Assembly (NCBI GenBank): GCA_937973555.1
Contig: CALJKL010000060.1
Location: 1-43,490, forward strand
DNA from: an uncultured Flavobacteriales bacterium
GTDB taxonomy: Bacteria > Bacteroidota > Bacteroidia > Flavobacteriales > Weeksellaceae
Length of the DNA: 43,490 nt
Reading direction: 5' to 3'
The notes beneath the pieces are model-generated. The model made no database searches. It saw nothing but the letters and a program-made list of their open reading frames with translations, and was not told the origin of the DNA. Of this stretch, positions 17,901 through 25,429 are shown piece after piece (the first letter of the stretch is position 1; the number at the start of each line of letters is the position of its first letter). Both the position numbers and the translations under genes were made by a program.

Positions 17901-18452
17901 GAAGATAAGAATCAGCCAACGTTCGTTGTCTTTTTCATGATATTCGTTTTCCCATTTGGTAATCAACCAAACCAAAAGTGCAATAAACATAGAGGCCATA
18001 GAATACACCTCGCCTTCTATCGCCGAAAACCAAAAAGTATCTGAAAATGTAAAAGCCAAAGCACCTACAAGACCAGAAAACAATATCGCCAGTTCATCAG
18101 AAAAAGTAACATTTTCAAAATCCTTGTTCAATAGTCTTCTTACAAAATGGGTAATCGTCCAAAAAAGGAAAAGTATCGTAAAGGCACTGAAAAGTGCAGA
18201 CATGGCATTGATGATAATCGAATATTTGGTAGGATCTCCAAAACCAAAAATAGCCGCTACGGCACCCATCAATTGAAAAAGTGCTGCACCTGGGGCATGC
18301 GTTACCTGCAATTTAACGGCAGATGAAATATATTCACCACAATCCCAAAAACTAAAATTAGGCTCTATAGTAGATAAATAGGTAAAAAAAGCGATAGCAA
18401 AAACCATCCAACCTAAAATGGTATTCCATTTTTTGAACGTCCAGTTCTTCAT
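14967..18452 (-). CDS. DUF2723 family membrane protein (putative protein O-glycosyltransferase, GT-C fold)
   Basis: DUF2723 proteins are large integral membrane proteins characteristic of Bacteroidota, predicted GT-C enzymes like protein O-mannosyltransferases. This copy has 1161 residues. The first helix (about 13-29) is followed by SFWDCGEYI with Asp37 and Glu40, the likely catalytic acidic pair, and by the family signature HAPGAALFQL. About a dozen membrane helices occupy the first 680 residues. The last roughly 450 residues are soluble and contain the conserved FVYGDNDTYPIWAIQE and a helical repeat-like tail. A role in general protein O-glycosylation in the periplasm is inferred. The gene is divergent from the PLP-enzyme gene at 18721. 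Its own promoter is weak: TAATTTCG about 30 bases upstream matches seven of the eight consensus positions. Confidence 0.88.
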   Translation of the reverse strand: MKNWTFKKWNTILGWMVFAIAFFTYLSTIEPNFSFWDCGEYISSAVKLQVTHAPGAALFQLMGAVAAIFGFGDPTKYSIIINAMSALFSAFTILFLFWTITHFVRRLLNKDFENVTFSDELAILFSGLVGALAFTFSDTFWFSAIEGEVYSMASMFIALLVWLITKWENEYHEKDNERWLILIFFITGLSVGVHMMVMLAIPAVCLVYYARNYEFTWKNFAIANAVTLFILAVVFKVIFPLIMTLFGKSEIFFVNGIGLPFHSGTIVAFVILFIAMYFALSYARKSKSKLFQTVALSVIYMIIGFSCWLVIPIRANANPPMNLNDPDNAIGMLDYYNREQYGDWPTMYGQNYTAYLDNYGIEKNDDGSYKTQKTGDIYEKNEKTGRYDIVGERFNYVYSKDHVGFMPRMFNEDDTVMSNYITMYGAPDFEFNYDNEDVANNPKAKEVFDALREKFNDGSITLNDYKEARQYDLIKVHKPSLAQNLDYFVSFQVGYYFVRYLFWNFVGKQNDLEGHMENTNGNWVSGIPAVDNFQWGSQKDMPAKFHNESSVYFFFLPLILGILGAFFQFNKDFGRFWALLSLFVLTSFGIIFYTGVKPFEPRERDYAMVGSFYAFAIWIGFGVASILWYLQEKLKSNAATWVTGSILLGIPLMMGFQNYNSHDRSQRYTAYDFAYSSLKSLPKNDIFFVYGDNDTYPIWAIQETSQFRDDVKVVNFTLLGTPWNIDQVKRRTYNSMPVPSILTHDDYREGTNDQVVVLSADDWKNFIQNSIDQGASENAFEPFKKYITQDSMNIKEAINFLKKKSPEKDQILKYLFGEEKYERFNFLPVSKFVLPVNKVNAVKSGIISAKDLPNTVDHITINYKRSNMFKADYMMMDILANFDWKRPINFSVGGIYENQNLFYLNNYLQFDGFSYRLVPIKTEETESGDMGRVVADDLYNVVKQYRWGNFKDLHAHFDETCTQNIASYRSSASRAAEALVLEDKKAKAIEVLDLASKEIPSEKYNDPRSLSSMVYGYIVAGQEQKGLILAAQLKKDIFEEYDYYLSLDPKEQRFVKKQMSSQPVLYSIVVSAVSDAYKKIGQKDKGYAYLVKSIEPIDKRFKNFIVDLKMMGKEKAFKESENAQKITPFYSYLFEVMKPYDSTYANEKEAEITRQVIEATK

Positions 18453-18553
18453 AAGAAAATATAAAAATTTACAATGATGCGAAATTAAGTTTTTTATTTT
18501 TAATTTTTTGGTAAACTGTTTTATTTATGAATTTTTTAAGAAAAATAAAAATA

Positions 18554-18576
18554 TCAAACATTAAACAAATGTTTGA
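18554..18576. promoter_or_regulatory. 23-bp dyad, possible operator
   Basis: TCAAACATT (18554-18562) and AATGTTTGA (18568-18576) are a perfect 9-bp inverted repeat around AAACA. It sits in the divergent region between the DUF2723 gene and the putative cysteate synthase gene, 102 and 145 bases from the two starts. There is no T run, so it is not a terminator. Its size and form fit a TetR-like binding site, which is only inference. Confidence 0.35.
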
Positions 18577-18683
18577 CTAATAAATTAATAAAAAATTCAC
18601 ATTAAAACATGAAAAAAATCACATCTATTCGCATTTCATTCAAATTATAGGATTAAAATAACGAACTTATTTGATTTTTTTCT

Positions 18684-18691
18684 TATTTTTG
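18684..18691 (+). promoter_or_regulatory. Candidate -7 box for the PLP-enzyme gene at 18721
   Basis: TATTTTTG matches TAnnTTTG and would start transcription near 18698, 23 bases before the ATG. No TTTG lies at the usual -33 distance; a TTTG at 18670-18673 is too close. Confidence 0.4.
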
Positions 18692-18720
18692 CGAACGGTT
18701 TTTTGAGTAAAAAGAAGAAA

Positions 18721-19758
18721 ATGACAAACGTTTTTGAAAATATTCTCGGGCTAATTGGAAACACTCCCTTAGTGAAGCTTAATGAAGTAGTCAGCAATAT
18801 TCCTGCTAAGGTATATGCTAAATTGGAATCTTTCAATCCAGGACATTCTACAAAAGACAGAATCGCTCTTCATATTATAGAAGCTGCAGAAAGAAAAGGA
18901 CTTTTAAAGCCAGGATCTACTATTGTGGAAACCACATCTGGGAATACCGGTTTTTCTATTGCAATGGTTAGTATTATTAAAGGATACAAATGCATTCTTT
19001 CTGTAAGCGATAAAACCAAACCAGAAAAAATTGCTTATCTAAAAGCATTAGGGGCAACTGTATATGTATGCCCGGCTTCTGTACCAGCCGACGACCCTCG
19101 TTCTTATTATGAAGTTGCCAAAAGAATTGCATCAGAAACACCAGATTCAATCTATATTAATCAATATTTTAATGAATTGAATATAGATGCGCATTATTCT
19201 TCCACAGGTCCAGAAATATGGGAACAAACAGAAGGAAAAATTACCCATCTTTTTGCATGTACAGGTACCGGAGGAACTTTATCTGGTTCTGCTAAATTCT
19301 TAAAAGAAAAAAATCCTGATATTAGAATAATTGGTGTAGATGCGGATGGTTCTATTTTAAAAACATACCACGAAACTGGTAAAATAGATAAATCTGAAAT
19401 ACATTCTTATCAAATAGAAGGTCTTGGCAAAAACTTGATTCCTTCTGCCCTGCTTTTTGATAAAGTAGATGAATTTGTAAGGGTAAATGATGAAATGAGC
19501 GCCTATTGTACCAGAGAAATCGCTCTGAAAGAAGCCATCATGGGTGGTTATACCACTGGAGCTGTTTTACAGGCCTTAAGACAATATGCTAACATCAATC
19601 CATTCAATGAAGATGATTTAGTAGTTTTAATCTTCCCAGACCATGGGTCCAGATACATTACAAAAGTATATAGCGACAGATGGATGGAAGAACAAGGCTT
19701 CATCAACAACTGTTTTCATAATTATGAAGAAAATTTTAAGACAGAAATTGTAAAATAA
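18721..19758 (+). CDS. PLP-dependent cysteine synthase family enzyme, putative cysteate synthase
   Basis: This is a fold-type II PLP enzyme like O-acetylserine sulfhydrylase and cystathionine beta-synthase. Motifs are the PLP lysine in GHSTKDR (Lys45), the substrate loop TTSGNTG (71-77), the phosphate loop TGTGGT (181-186) and a CBS-like end (PDHGSRYIT, SDRWMEEQG). It is 345 residues, with no regulatory CBS domains. The start used is ATG 18721; a TTG at 18703 would add six residues (MSKKKK) and is less likely. The active-site loop reads STKDR where true cysteine synthases usually read SVKDR. The next gene is an AOS-family acyltransferase. That pairing, reported for sulfonolipid producers among Bacteroidota, suggests that it makes cysteate (from phosphoserine or acetylserine and sulfite). 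Cysteine synthase or CBS activity is the alternative. Confidence 0.8.
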   Translation: MTNVFENILGLIGNTPLVKLNEVVSNIPAKVYAKLESFNPGHSTKDRIALHIIEAAERKGLLKPGSTIVETTSGNTGFSIAMVSIIKGYKCILSVSDKTKPEKIAYLKALGATVYVCPASVPADDPRSYYEVAKRIASETPDSIYINQYFNELNIDAHYSSTGPEIWEQTEGKITHLFACTGTGGTLSGSAKFLKEKNPDIRIIGVDADGSILKTYHETGKIDKSEIHSYQIEGLGKNLIPSALLFDKVDEFVRVNDEMSAYCTREIALKEAIMGGYTTGAVLQALRQYANINPFNEDDLVVLIFPDHGSRYITKVYSDRWMEEQGFINNCFHNYEENFKTEIVK

Positions 19759-19772
19759 AATATTTTAAAACC

Positions 19773-19801
19773 ATCAGATGTCCTTGTGCATCTGATTTTT
19801 T
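19773..19801 (+). terminator. Intrinsic terminator or attenuator between the PLP-enzyme genes
   Basis: ATCAGATG (19773-19780), an 8-base loop and CATCTGAT (19789-19796) form a stem followed by TTTTT. The stem is rather AT-rich, so it may be only partly effective. It stands between two genes that I expect to act together. Confidence 0.65.
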
Positions 19802-19843
19802 TAGATTCGAGAAACATAAAAATTAAGACTAAATATCAAAAAG

Positions 19844-21118
19844 ATGAAAGATATTTTTGAAAGAATAAAACAAAATCCAGGACCATTAGGTCAGTTTGCA
19901 GATTACGGTGAAGGTTATTTCATTTTCCCAAGATTAGAAGGTCCTATTGGCCCTAGAATGAAATTCCAAGGGAAAGAAGTCATCTTTTGGAGTGCAAACG
20001 ACTATCTAGGTCTTTGTAATCACCCGGAAGTTTTAGAAGCAGACGCTAAAGCTGCTGCAGAATATGGAATGTTCTACCCTATGGGAGCAAGAGCCATGTC
20101 TGGTGAAACAGACAACCACTTGAAATTAGAAAAAGAATTGGCTTCTTTCGTGATGAAAGATTCAGCTTATTTGTTGAATTTCGGGTATCAGGGAATGGTT
20201 TCTATTATTGATGCTTTGGTAACCAGACATGATGTGATTGTTTATGATGCCGATTCTCATGCCTGTATTATTGATGGGGTAAGATTACACATGGGTACTT
20301 CTTTCACTTACAGACATAATGATATTGCTTCTTTGGAGAAAAACTTGGAGCGTGCTACCAAAGTTGCCGAACAAAATGGAGGCGGTATTTTGGTGATTAC
20401 AGAAGGAGTTTTCGGGATGAGAGGCCAACAAGGAAAACTAAAAGAGATTGCTGATCTTAAGAAAAAATTCAGTTTCAGATTATTGGTAGATGATGCTCAT
20501 GGTTTCGGAACATTGGGTAAAACAGGTGCCGGTGCCGGTGAAGAGCAAGGATGCCAAGATGATATAGATGTTTATTTTTCTACTTTTGCCAAATCTATGG
20601 CAGGTTTCGGAGCATTTGTAGCCGGAAACAAAGAGGTGGTAAGATATCTTAAATTCAATCTTCGTTCTCAGATTTTTGCTAAATCTCTCACCATGCCAAT
20701 GGTAGTGGGTGGTTTGAAGAGGTTGGAACTTTTGAGAACAAGACCAGAAATCAAAGCCAAACTTTGGGAAAACGTCAATAAACTACAATCTGGATTAAAA
20801 AATCTAGGATACAACCTTGGAGAAACCAACACTTGTGTAACACCTGTATTCATCCAAGGGTCTCCGGTGGAGGCTACCCTTTTGGTGAAAGACCTTAGAG
20901 AAAATTACGGAATCTTCACCTCTGTGGTGGTATATCCTGTAATTCCTAAAGGAAATATATTGTTGAGATTGATTCCTACCGCATCTCACACCGATGCAGA
21001 AATTAATGAAACATTAGAAGCCTTTGCAGCCTTGAAAGACAAATTAACATCAGGATTCTACAAAGAGCAGGAAGCCAAATTGTTGGCTGAGCAAGGATTA
21101 GAATTCCAACCGCTCTAA
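19844..21118 (+). CDS. Alpha-oxoamine synthase family acyltransferase, putative cysteate fatty acyltransferase (SPT-like)
   Basis: Alpha-oxoamine synthases condense an amino acid with an acyl-CoA or acyl-ACP and lose CO2. The 424-residue protein has the fold-type I landmarks: His139 in DADSHA stacking on PLP, DDAHG at 216-220, and the PLP lysine Lys250 in STFAKSMAGFG, plus GARAMSGETDNH. In Bacteroidota close relatives either use serine (serine palmitoyltransferase, sphingolipids) or cysteate (sulfonolipids). The cysteine-synthase-like gene just upstream favours cysteate, giving 3-keto-capnine. This is inference from family and neighbours. The enzyme lacks membrane helices and should work at the inner face of the membrane. 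I see no TAnnTTTG promoter in the 85 bases upstream, so it may depend on readthrough of the terminator at 19773. A strong terminator follows. Confidence 0.85.
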   Translation: MKDIFERIKQNPGPLGQFADYGEGYFIFPRLEGPIGPRMKFQGKEVIFWSANDYLGLCNHPEVLEADAKAAAEYGMFYPMGARAMSGETDNHLKLEKELASFVMKDSAYLLNFGYQGMVSIIDALVTRHDVIVYDADSHACIIDGVRLHMGTSFTYRHNDIASLEKNLERATKVAEQNGGGILVITEGVFGMRGQQGKLKEIADLKKKFSFRLLVDDAHGFGTLGKTGAGAGEEQGCQDDIDVYFSTFAKSMAGFGAFVAGNKEVVRYLKFNLRSQIFAKSLTMPMVVGGLKRLELLRTRPEIKAKLWENVNKLQSGLKNLGYNLGETNTCVTPVFIQGSPVEATLLVKDLRENYGIFTSVVVYPVIPKGNILLRLIPTASHTDAEINETLEAFAALKDKLTSGFYKEQEAKLLAEQGLEFQPL

Positions 21119-21144
21119 AGTAAAAAATACAAAGTACGAAGTAT

Positions 21145-21175
21145 AAAATCCGTCTGTTTATTGCTGACGGATTTT
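21145..21175 (+). terminator. Intrinsic terminator after the SPT-like gene
   Basis: AAAATCCGTC (21145-21154) pairs with GACGGATTTT (21166-21175), a 10-bp stem with an 11-base loop and a run of eight T in all. Confidence 0.8.
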
Positions 21176-21217
21176 TTTTAATCAAAGACAAAACTTTACC
21201 TTTACAAAAAAATTCTT

Positions 21218-23407
21218 TTGAAAGATTTATTGCTCATCACTCCTCCATTTACCCAACTCAATACGCCTTATCCTGCAACGGCGTATCTGAAAGGGTTTCT
21301 CAATACCAAAGAAATCTCTTCTTTTCAAATGGATTTGGGGATAGAAGTTATTTTACAACTTTTTTCAAAAGAAGGATTGACCCAAATTTTCAATTCTTGC
21401 AATAGCACAGATTTATCCGAAAATTCTCAAAGAATATTTGCTTTAAGAGAAGAATACATCAAAACAATAGATGATGTCATTGCCTTTTTGAAAAACAAAA
21501 AACCCACTTTAGCAAGACAGATTTGTTCCATGAATTTTCTGCCCGAAGCCTCCAGGTTTAATCAATTGGATTACATGGAATTTGCTTTTGGTAATATGGG
21601 ATTGCAAGATAAAGCCAAGCATTTGGCTACCTTATACTTAGAAGATTTATCTGATTTTATTGTTGAAAACATTGACGAGAATTTTGGTTTCAGCAGATAT
21701 GCAGAACGTTTGGGAAGAAGTGCCAATTCTTTTGACGAATTATACAACAAGTTAAATGCCTCACCCACTTTTGTTGATAGGTTTACTTTAGAAATTTTAG
21801 CCAAAAGAATCCAAGAAGTTCAACCTAAACTGGTATGCTTTTCGGTTCCTTTTCCCGGAAATTTATATGCGGCATTTAAATGTGCCCAATTCATCAAACA
21901 AAATTTCCCAAGCACAAAGACCGCTATGGGAGGAGGATTCCCGAATACAGAACTTAGGGAATTGAAAGACAAAAGAGTATTTGAGTTTTTTGATTTCATC
22001 ACTTTAGATGACGGTGAATTACCTATAGAACTGCTTTGGGAAAATATTTGTCGTTCTGAACAAAGAGAAGAATCTTTCAGAAGAACCTTCCTTCTCGAAA
22101 ACGGAGAAGTCACGTATAAAAACAATTCCGAAAGAACTGATTACAAGCAGGCTGAAACCGGCACTCCGGATTACAGCGACTTGCTTTTAGACCAATACAT
22201 TTCCGTCATAGAAATGGCAAACCCCATGCATTCTCTTTGGAGTGATGGGCGATGGAACAAACTCACCATGGCACATGGTTGCTATTGGGGGAAATGTACT
22301 TTCTGTGACATTTCTTTAGACTATATCAAAATTTACGAGCCTATTGCTGCCAAAATATTGGTAGACAGAATGGAAGAAATGATAGCCGCCACAGGAGAAA
22401 ATGGTTTTCATTTTGTAGATGAAGCCGCACCACCCGCTTTGATGCGGGAGGTGGCCTTGGAAATCATCAGAAGAAAACTCGTGGTAACGTGGTGGACCAA
22501 TATCCGTTTTGAGAAAAGTTTTACGCGAGATTTATGCTTCTTGCTAAAACTCTCCGGTTGTATTGCTGTTTCGGGAGGACTGGAAGTAGCCTCAGACCGA
22601 TTGCTGAAACTCATCAACAAAGGAGTTTCTGTTTCGCAGGTGGCGAAGGTCACTAGAAATTTTACGGAAGCGGGCATTATGGTTCACTCCTACCTCATGT
22701 ATGGCTACCCTACGCAGACAGTTCAGGAAACGGTAGATTCTTTGGAGATGGTAAGGCAAATGTTCGAAATGGGAATTCTTCAAAGTGGCTTTTGGCATCA
22801 GTTTGCCATGACAGCGCATTCCCCTGTGGGCATGAATCCAGATGAGTTTGGTGTCATTCCCAATCAAAAAGAAATAACCTTTGCCCATAACGATGTAGAA
22901 TTTACCGATAAAACCGGCATAGACCATTCCCAGTTCAGTTATGGACTTAAGAAATCACTTTTCAACTATATGCACGGCATCTGTTTTGAAAATCCTTTGC
23001 AAGAATGGTTTGATTTTAAAATTCCAAAAACTACCGTTCATCTGGATTATATTCATGATTGCCTTGTAGAGGAAGAATCTTTTAGTACAAGCCCTTCGGC
23101 TAAAATTATCTGGACTGGCAATATACCTTTGGTAGCATTTTTCACCAAAAACAAAAAAGGAAATGTTTGGGAAATTGCAGAATTGACCTTCCACGAAAAA
23201 ACCAATACCTTTAGCATCAACATGGAAAAAGAAAAAGCCGAATGGCTTTTAGACACTATTGCTGAATTTTCTATTTCGTCTAAGAATGCAATGACTTTCA
23301 ATCAACTGAAAGCAAAATATGAATTGAATTTTGAAGATTTCGAATTGTTCTGGTTTTCAAAACCAATTCAAACCTTAAGAGAAAACGGAATTATCTTAAC
23401 CCTATAA
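21218..23407 (+). CDS. B12-binding-domain-type radical SAM protein
   Basis: The 729-residue protein has an N-terminal region like cobalamin-binding domains of class B radical SAM enzymes (LITPPFTQL at 5-13; MGGGFPNTEL and DFITLDDGE around 237-267), a radical SAM barrel, and a C-terminal extension of about 200 residues. The cluster motif is CYWGKCTFC (Cys355, Cys360, Cys363), which is CX4CX2C, one residue longer than the usual CX3CX2C. I do not see the DxHxxG cobalamin ligand motif; residues 38-41 read MDLG. There is an insertion of about 150 residues between the two halves of the B12-like domain. The start is TTG at 21218, needed to keep the conserved LLLITPP strand. The product and substrate are unknown; no precursor-peptide gene is adjacent. 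Terminators on both sides make it monocistronic. Confidence 0.85.
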   Translation: MKDLLLITPPFTQLNTPYPATAYLKGFLNTKEISSFQMDLGIEVILQLFSKEGLTQIFNSCNSTDLSENSQRIFALREEYIKTIDDVIAFLKNKKPTLARQICSMNFLPEASRFNQLDYMEFAFGNMGLQDKAKHLATLYLEDLSDFIVENIDENFGFSRYAERLGRSANSFDELYNKLNASPTFVDRFTLEILAKRIQEVQPKLVCFSVPFPGNLYAAFKCAQFIKQNFPSTKTAMGGGFPNTELRELKDKRVFEFFDFITLDDGELPIELLWENICRSEQREESFRRTFLLENGEVTYKNNSERTDYKQAETGTPDYSDLLLDQYISVIEMANPMHSLWSDGRWNKLTMAHGCYWGKCTFCDISLDYIKIYEPIAAKILVDRMEEMIAATGENGFHFVDEAAPPALMREVALEIIRRKLVVTWWTNIRFEKSFTRDLCFLLKLSGCIAVSGGLEVASDRLLKLINKGVSVSQVAKVTRNFTEAGIMVHSYLMYGYPTQTVQETVDSLEMVRQMFEMGILQSGFWHQFAMTAHSPVGMNPDEFGVIPNQKEITFAHNDVEFTDKTGIDHSQFSYGLKKSLFNYMHGICFENPLQEWFDFKIPKTTVHLDYIHDCLVEEESFSTSPSAKIIWTGNIPLVAFFTKNKKGNVWEIAELTFHEKTNTFSINMEKEKAEWLLDTIAEFSISSKNAMTFNQLKAKYELNFEDFELFWFSKPIQTLRENGIILTL

Positions 23408-23411
23408 AACA

Positions 23412-23442
23412 AAAAAACTCGAGCTTATCACTCGAGTTTTTT
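23412..23442. terminator. Convergent bidirectional terminator between the radical SAM gene and atpC
   Basis: AAAAAACTCGAG (23412-23423) and CTCGAGTTTTTT (23431-23442) form a perfect 12-bp stem with a 7-base loop, with T runs on both strands. It lies 4 bases past the radical SAM stop and 17 bases past the atpC stop. Confidence 0.88.
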
Positions 23443-23459
23443 ATTTATTGAGAAGAATC

Positions 23460-23744
23460 TTAATCACAAAGGATGATACCCTTGTCATTATTAAATTCTA
23501 CAACACCACTGTTGATGGAATAAGAAAAAACACTGTTCTTTTCATTTTCTTTGGTAAAGTATTTTGCAAAGTTTTCGTTTGCAATATCATTGGTGAACAA
23601 TCTCACCTTACCATTGACTAGAGAAGAAACAATAGCGGCGTGGCTTTTCATGATTTGGAAATCACCGTTTTTTCCGGGAAGCAAAACTGAATCTACTTCA
23701 CCATCAAAAACTACATATTCCGGGGTTAATATTTTAATGTTCAT
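23460..23744 (-). CDS. atpC: F-type ATP synthase epsilon subunit
   Basis: The epsilon subunit is part of the central stalk and couples F1 to the rotor. The protein has only 94 residues and matches the beta-sandwich domain (MNIKILTPEYVVFDGEVDS, PGKNGDFQIM, HAAIVSSL). The C-terminal helical hairpin found in longer epsilon subunits (about 130 residues) is missing, as is normal in this phylum. It follows atpD by 76 bases. The other ATP synthase genes are not in the window; separate atpDC is common in Flavobacteriia. Confidence 0.9.
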   Translation of the reverse strand: MNIKILTPEYVVFDGEVDSVLLPGKNGDFQIMKSHAAIVSSLVNGKVRLFTNDIANENFAKYFTKENEKNSVFSYSINSGVVEFNNDKGIILCD

Positions 23745-23820
23745 ATTTTTATGAAATTATAGATGATAGATTTTAAATTAAAAATGAATCTAAAATCTAA
23801 AATTTAACATTTAAAATTTC

Positions 23821-25329
23821 TTAAGCGTTTTCAGCCAACAATTTTTGTCCTGCTTCAATCGCTTCTTCAATAGTCCCTTTCAAGTTGAAAGCCGCTTCTG
23901 GTAGGTGGTCTAATTCACCATCGATGATCATGTTGAAACCTTTGATGGTATCTTTAATGTCTACCAATGCACCTTTAAGACCTGTAAACTGCTCAGCAAC
24001 GTGGAAAGGCTGGGATAAGAATCTCTGTACTTTTCTCGCTCTGTACACTACCAATTTATCTTCTTCAGAAAGTTCTTCCATCCCTAAGATAGCGATGATA
24101 TCCTGAAGTGCTTTATATCTCTGAAGGATTTCTTTTACTCTTTGAGCACAGTCGTAATGCTCGTCTCCTAAAATTTCTGGAGTCAAGATTCTTGAAGTAG
24201 AATCTAACGGATCTACCGCTGGATAAATACCTAAAGAAGCAATTTTTCTAGACAATACCGTAGTAGCATCTAAGTGAGCAAACGTAGTTGCAGGAGCCGG
24301 GTCAGTAAGGTCATCCGCAGGAACGTAAACCGCCTGTACAGATGTAATAGATCCGTTTTTAGTAGAAGTAATTCTTTCTTGCATCGCTCCCATCTCAGAA
24401 GCAAGCGTTGGCTGGTAACCTACCGCTGAAGGCATACGCCCTAGAAGTGCAGATACCTCAGAACCCGCTTGTGTAAATCTAAAGATGTTATCTACGAAGA
24501 ATAATACGTCTCTTCCTTGTCCTTGTCCGTCACCATCTCTATAGTATTCTGCTAGGGTAAGACCAGAAAGTGCTACTCTCGCTCTTGCACCTGGAGGTTC
24601 GTTCATTTGTCCGAAAACGAAAGCCGCTTTAGATTCTTTCATCAACTCTAAGTCAACTTTAGAAAGATCCCATCCACCGTTTTCCATAGAGTGCATAAAA
24701 TCGTCACCGTATTTAATAATACCAGATTCTAGCATCTCTCTCAAAAGGTCGTTTCCTTCTCTTGTTCTTTCACCTACACCGGCAAAAACAGAAAGACCAC
24801 CGTGTCCTTTTGCAATATTGTTAATTAATTCCTGAATTAATACCGTTTTACCTACACCTGCACCACCGAATAAACCAATTTTACCCCCTTTTGCATAAGG
24901 CTCAATAAGGTCAATTACTTTAATACCAGTATAAAGTACTTCGGCTGAAGTAGACAATTGATCAAATCTTGGCGCTTCTCTGTGGATTGGCAATCCGTTT
25001 TCTTTAGAAACTTCTTGGATACCATCTATGGCATTTCCTACCACATTGAAAAGTCTTCCATTTACTGCTTCGCCAATTGGCATTGTTATTTGTTGTCCGT
25101 AACCAATTACTTCCTGACCTCTTTGTAAACCATCTGTAGCATCCATTGCGATACATCTTACCATATCTTCACCAATGTGCTGTTCTACTTCTAATACAAG
25201 AGATTCTCCGTTAGATTTTTTAATCTCAAGAGCGTCATAGATTTTTGGTAATTCTTCAACCTCTTGAAAAACAACGTCGATAACTGGACCGATAATTTGT
25301 GAAATTTTTCCTTTAATTTGGTTTGCCAT
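23821..25329 (-). CDS. atpD: F-type ATP synthase beta subunit
   Basis: The beta subunit carries the catalytic nucleotide sites of F1. Hallmarks are the Walker A motif GGAGVGKTVLI at about 150-160, ALSGLTLAEYYRD and the catalytic segment RMPSAVGYQPTLASEMG. The start used is the ATG at 25327-25329 (502 residues, MANQIKGKISQIIG). An upstream ATG in frame at 25392 would add 21 residues that do not belong to the family. A TATATTTG -7 box lies at 25352-25359. It is the first gene of the atpD-atpC unit. Confidence 0.98.
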   Translation of the reverse strand: MANQIKGKISQIIGPVIDVVFQEVEELPKIYDALEIKKSNGESLVLEVEQHIGEDMVRCIAMDATDGLQRGQEVIGYGQQITMPIGEAVNGRLFNVVGNAIDGIQEVSKENGLPIHREAPRFDQLSTSAEVLYTGIKVIDLIEPYAKGGKIGLFGGAGVGKTVLIQELINNIAKGHGGLSVFAGVGERTREGNDLLREMLESGIIKYGDDFMHSMENGGWDLSKVDLELMKESKAAFVFGQMNEPPGARARVALSGLTLAEYYRDGDGQGQGRDVLFFVDNIFRFTQAGSEVSALLGRMPSAVGYQPTLASEMGAMQERITSTKNGSITSVQAVYVPADDLTDPAPATTFAHLDATTVLSRKIASLGIYPAVDPLDSTSRILTPEILGDEHYDCAQRVKEILQRYKALQDIIAILGMEELSEEDKLVVYRARKVQRFLSQPFHVAEQFTGLKGALVDIKDTIKGFNMIIDGELDHLPEAAFNLKGTIEEAIEAGQKLLAENA

Positions 25330-25351
25330 TGCTTTATTTTTTCTTGTGGTG

Positions 25352-25359
25352 CAAATATA
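25352..25359 (-). promoter_or_regulatory. Candidate -7 box for atpD
   Basis: TATATTTG on the minus strand, 22 bases before the atpD ATG, fits TAnnTTTG. A TTTG at 25372-25375 is only 12 bases upstream, too close for a -33 box, so support is partial. Confidence 0.4.
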
Positions 25360-25429
25360 ATGATTCTTCATCAAATGTCTAATTAAAATCAATATTTTTT
25401 TTCATCTTTGCATTCTTAAAAAAGCAGTT

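Noticed and set aside
18703..18720. TTG start giving MSKKKK before the PLP-enzyme gene
   Set aside because: The ATG at 18721 gives a normal N-terminus; TTG is possible but less likely.
21119..21217. Search for a RiPP precursor peptide beside the radical SAM gene
   Set aside because: The intergenic region holds only a terminator and an AT-rich leader; no short open frame with a plausible core peptide.
25330..25392. N-terminal extension of atpD
   Set aside because: The 21 extra residues are unlike ATP synthase beta and would overlap the promoter region; the ATG at 25329 gives the normal N-terminus.
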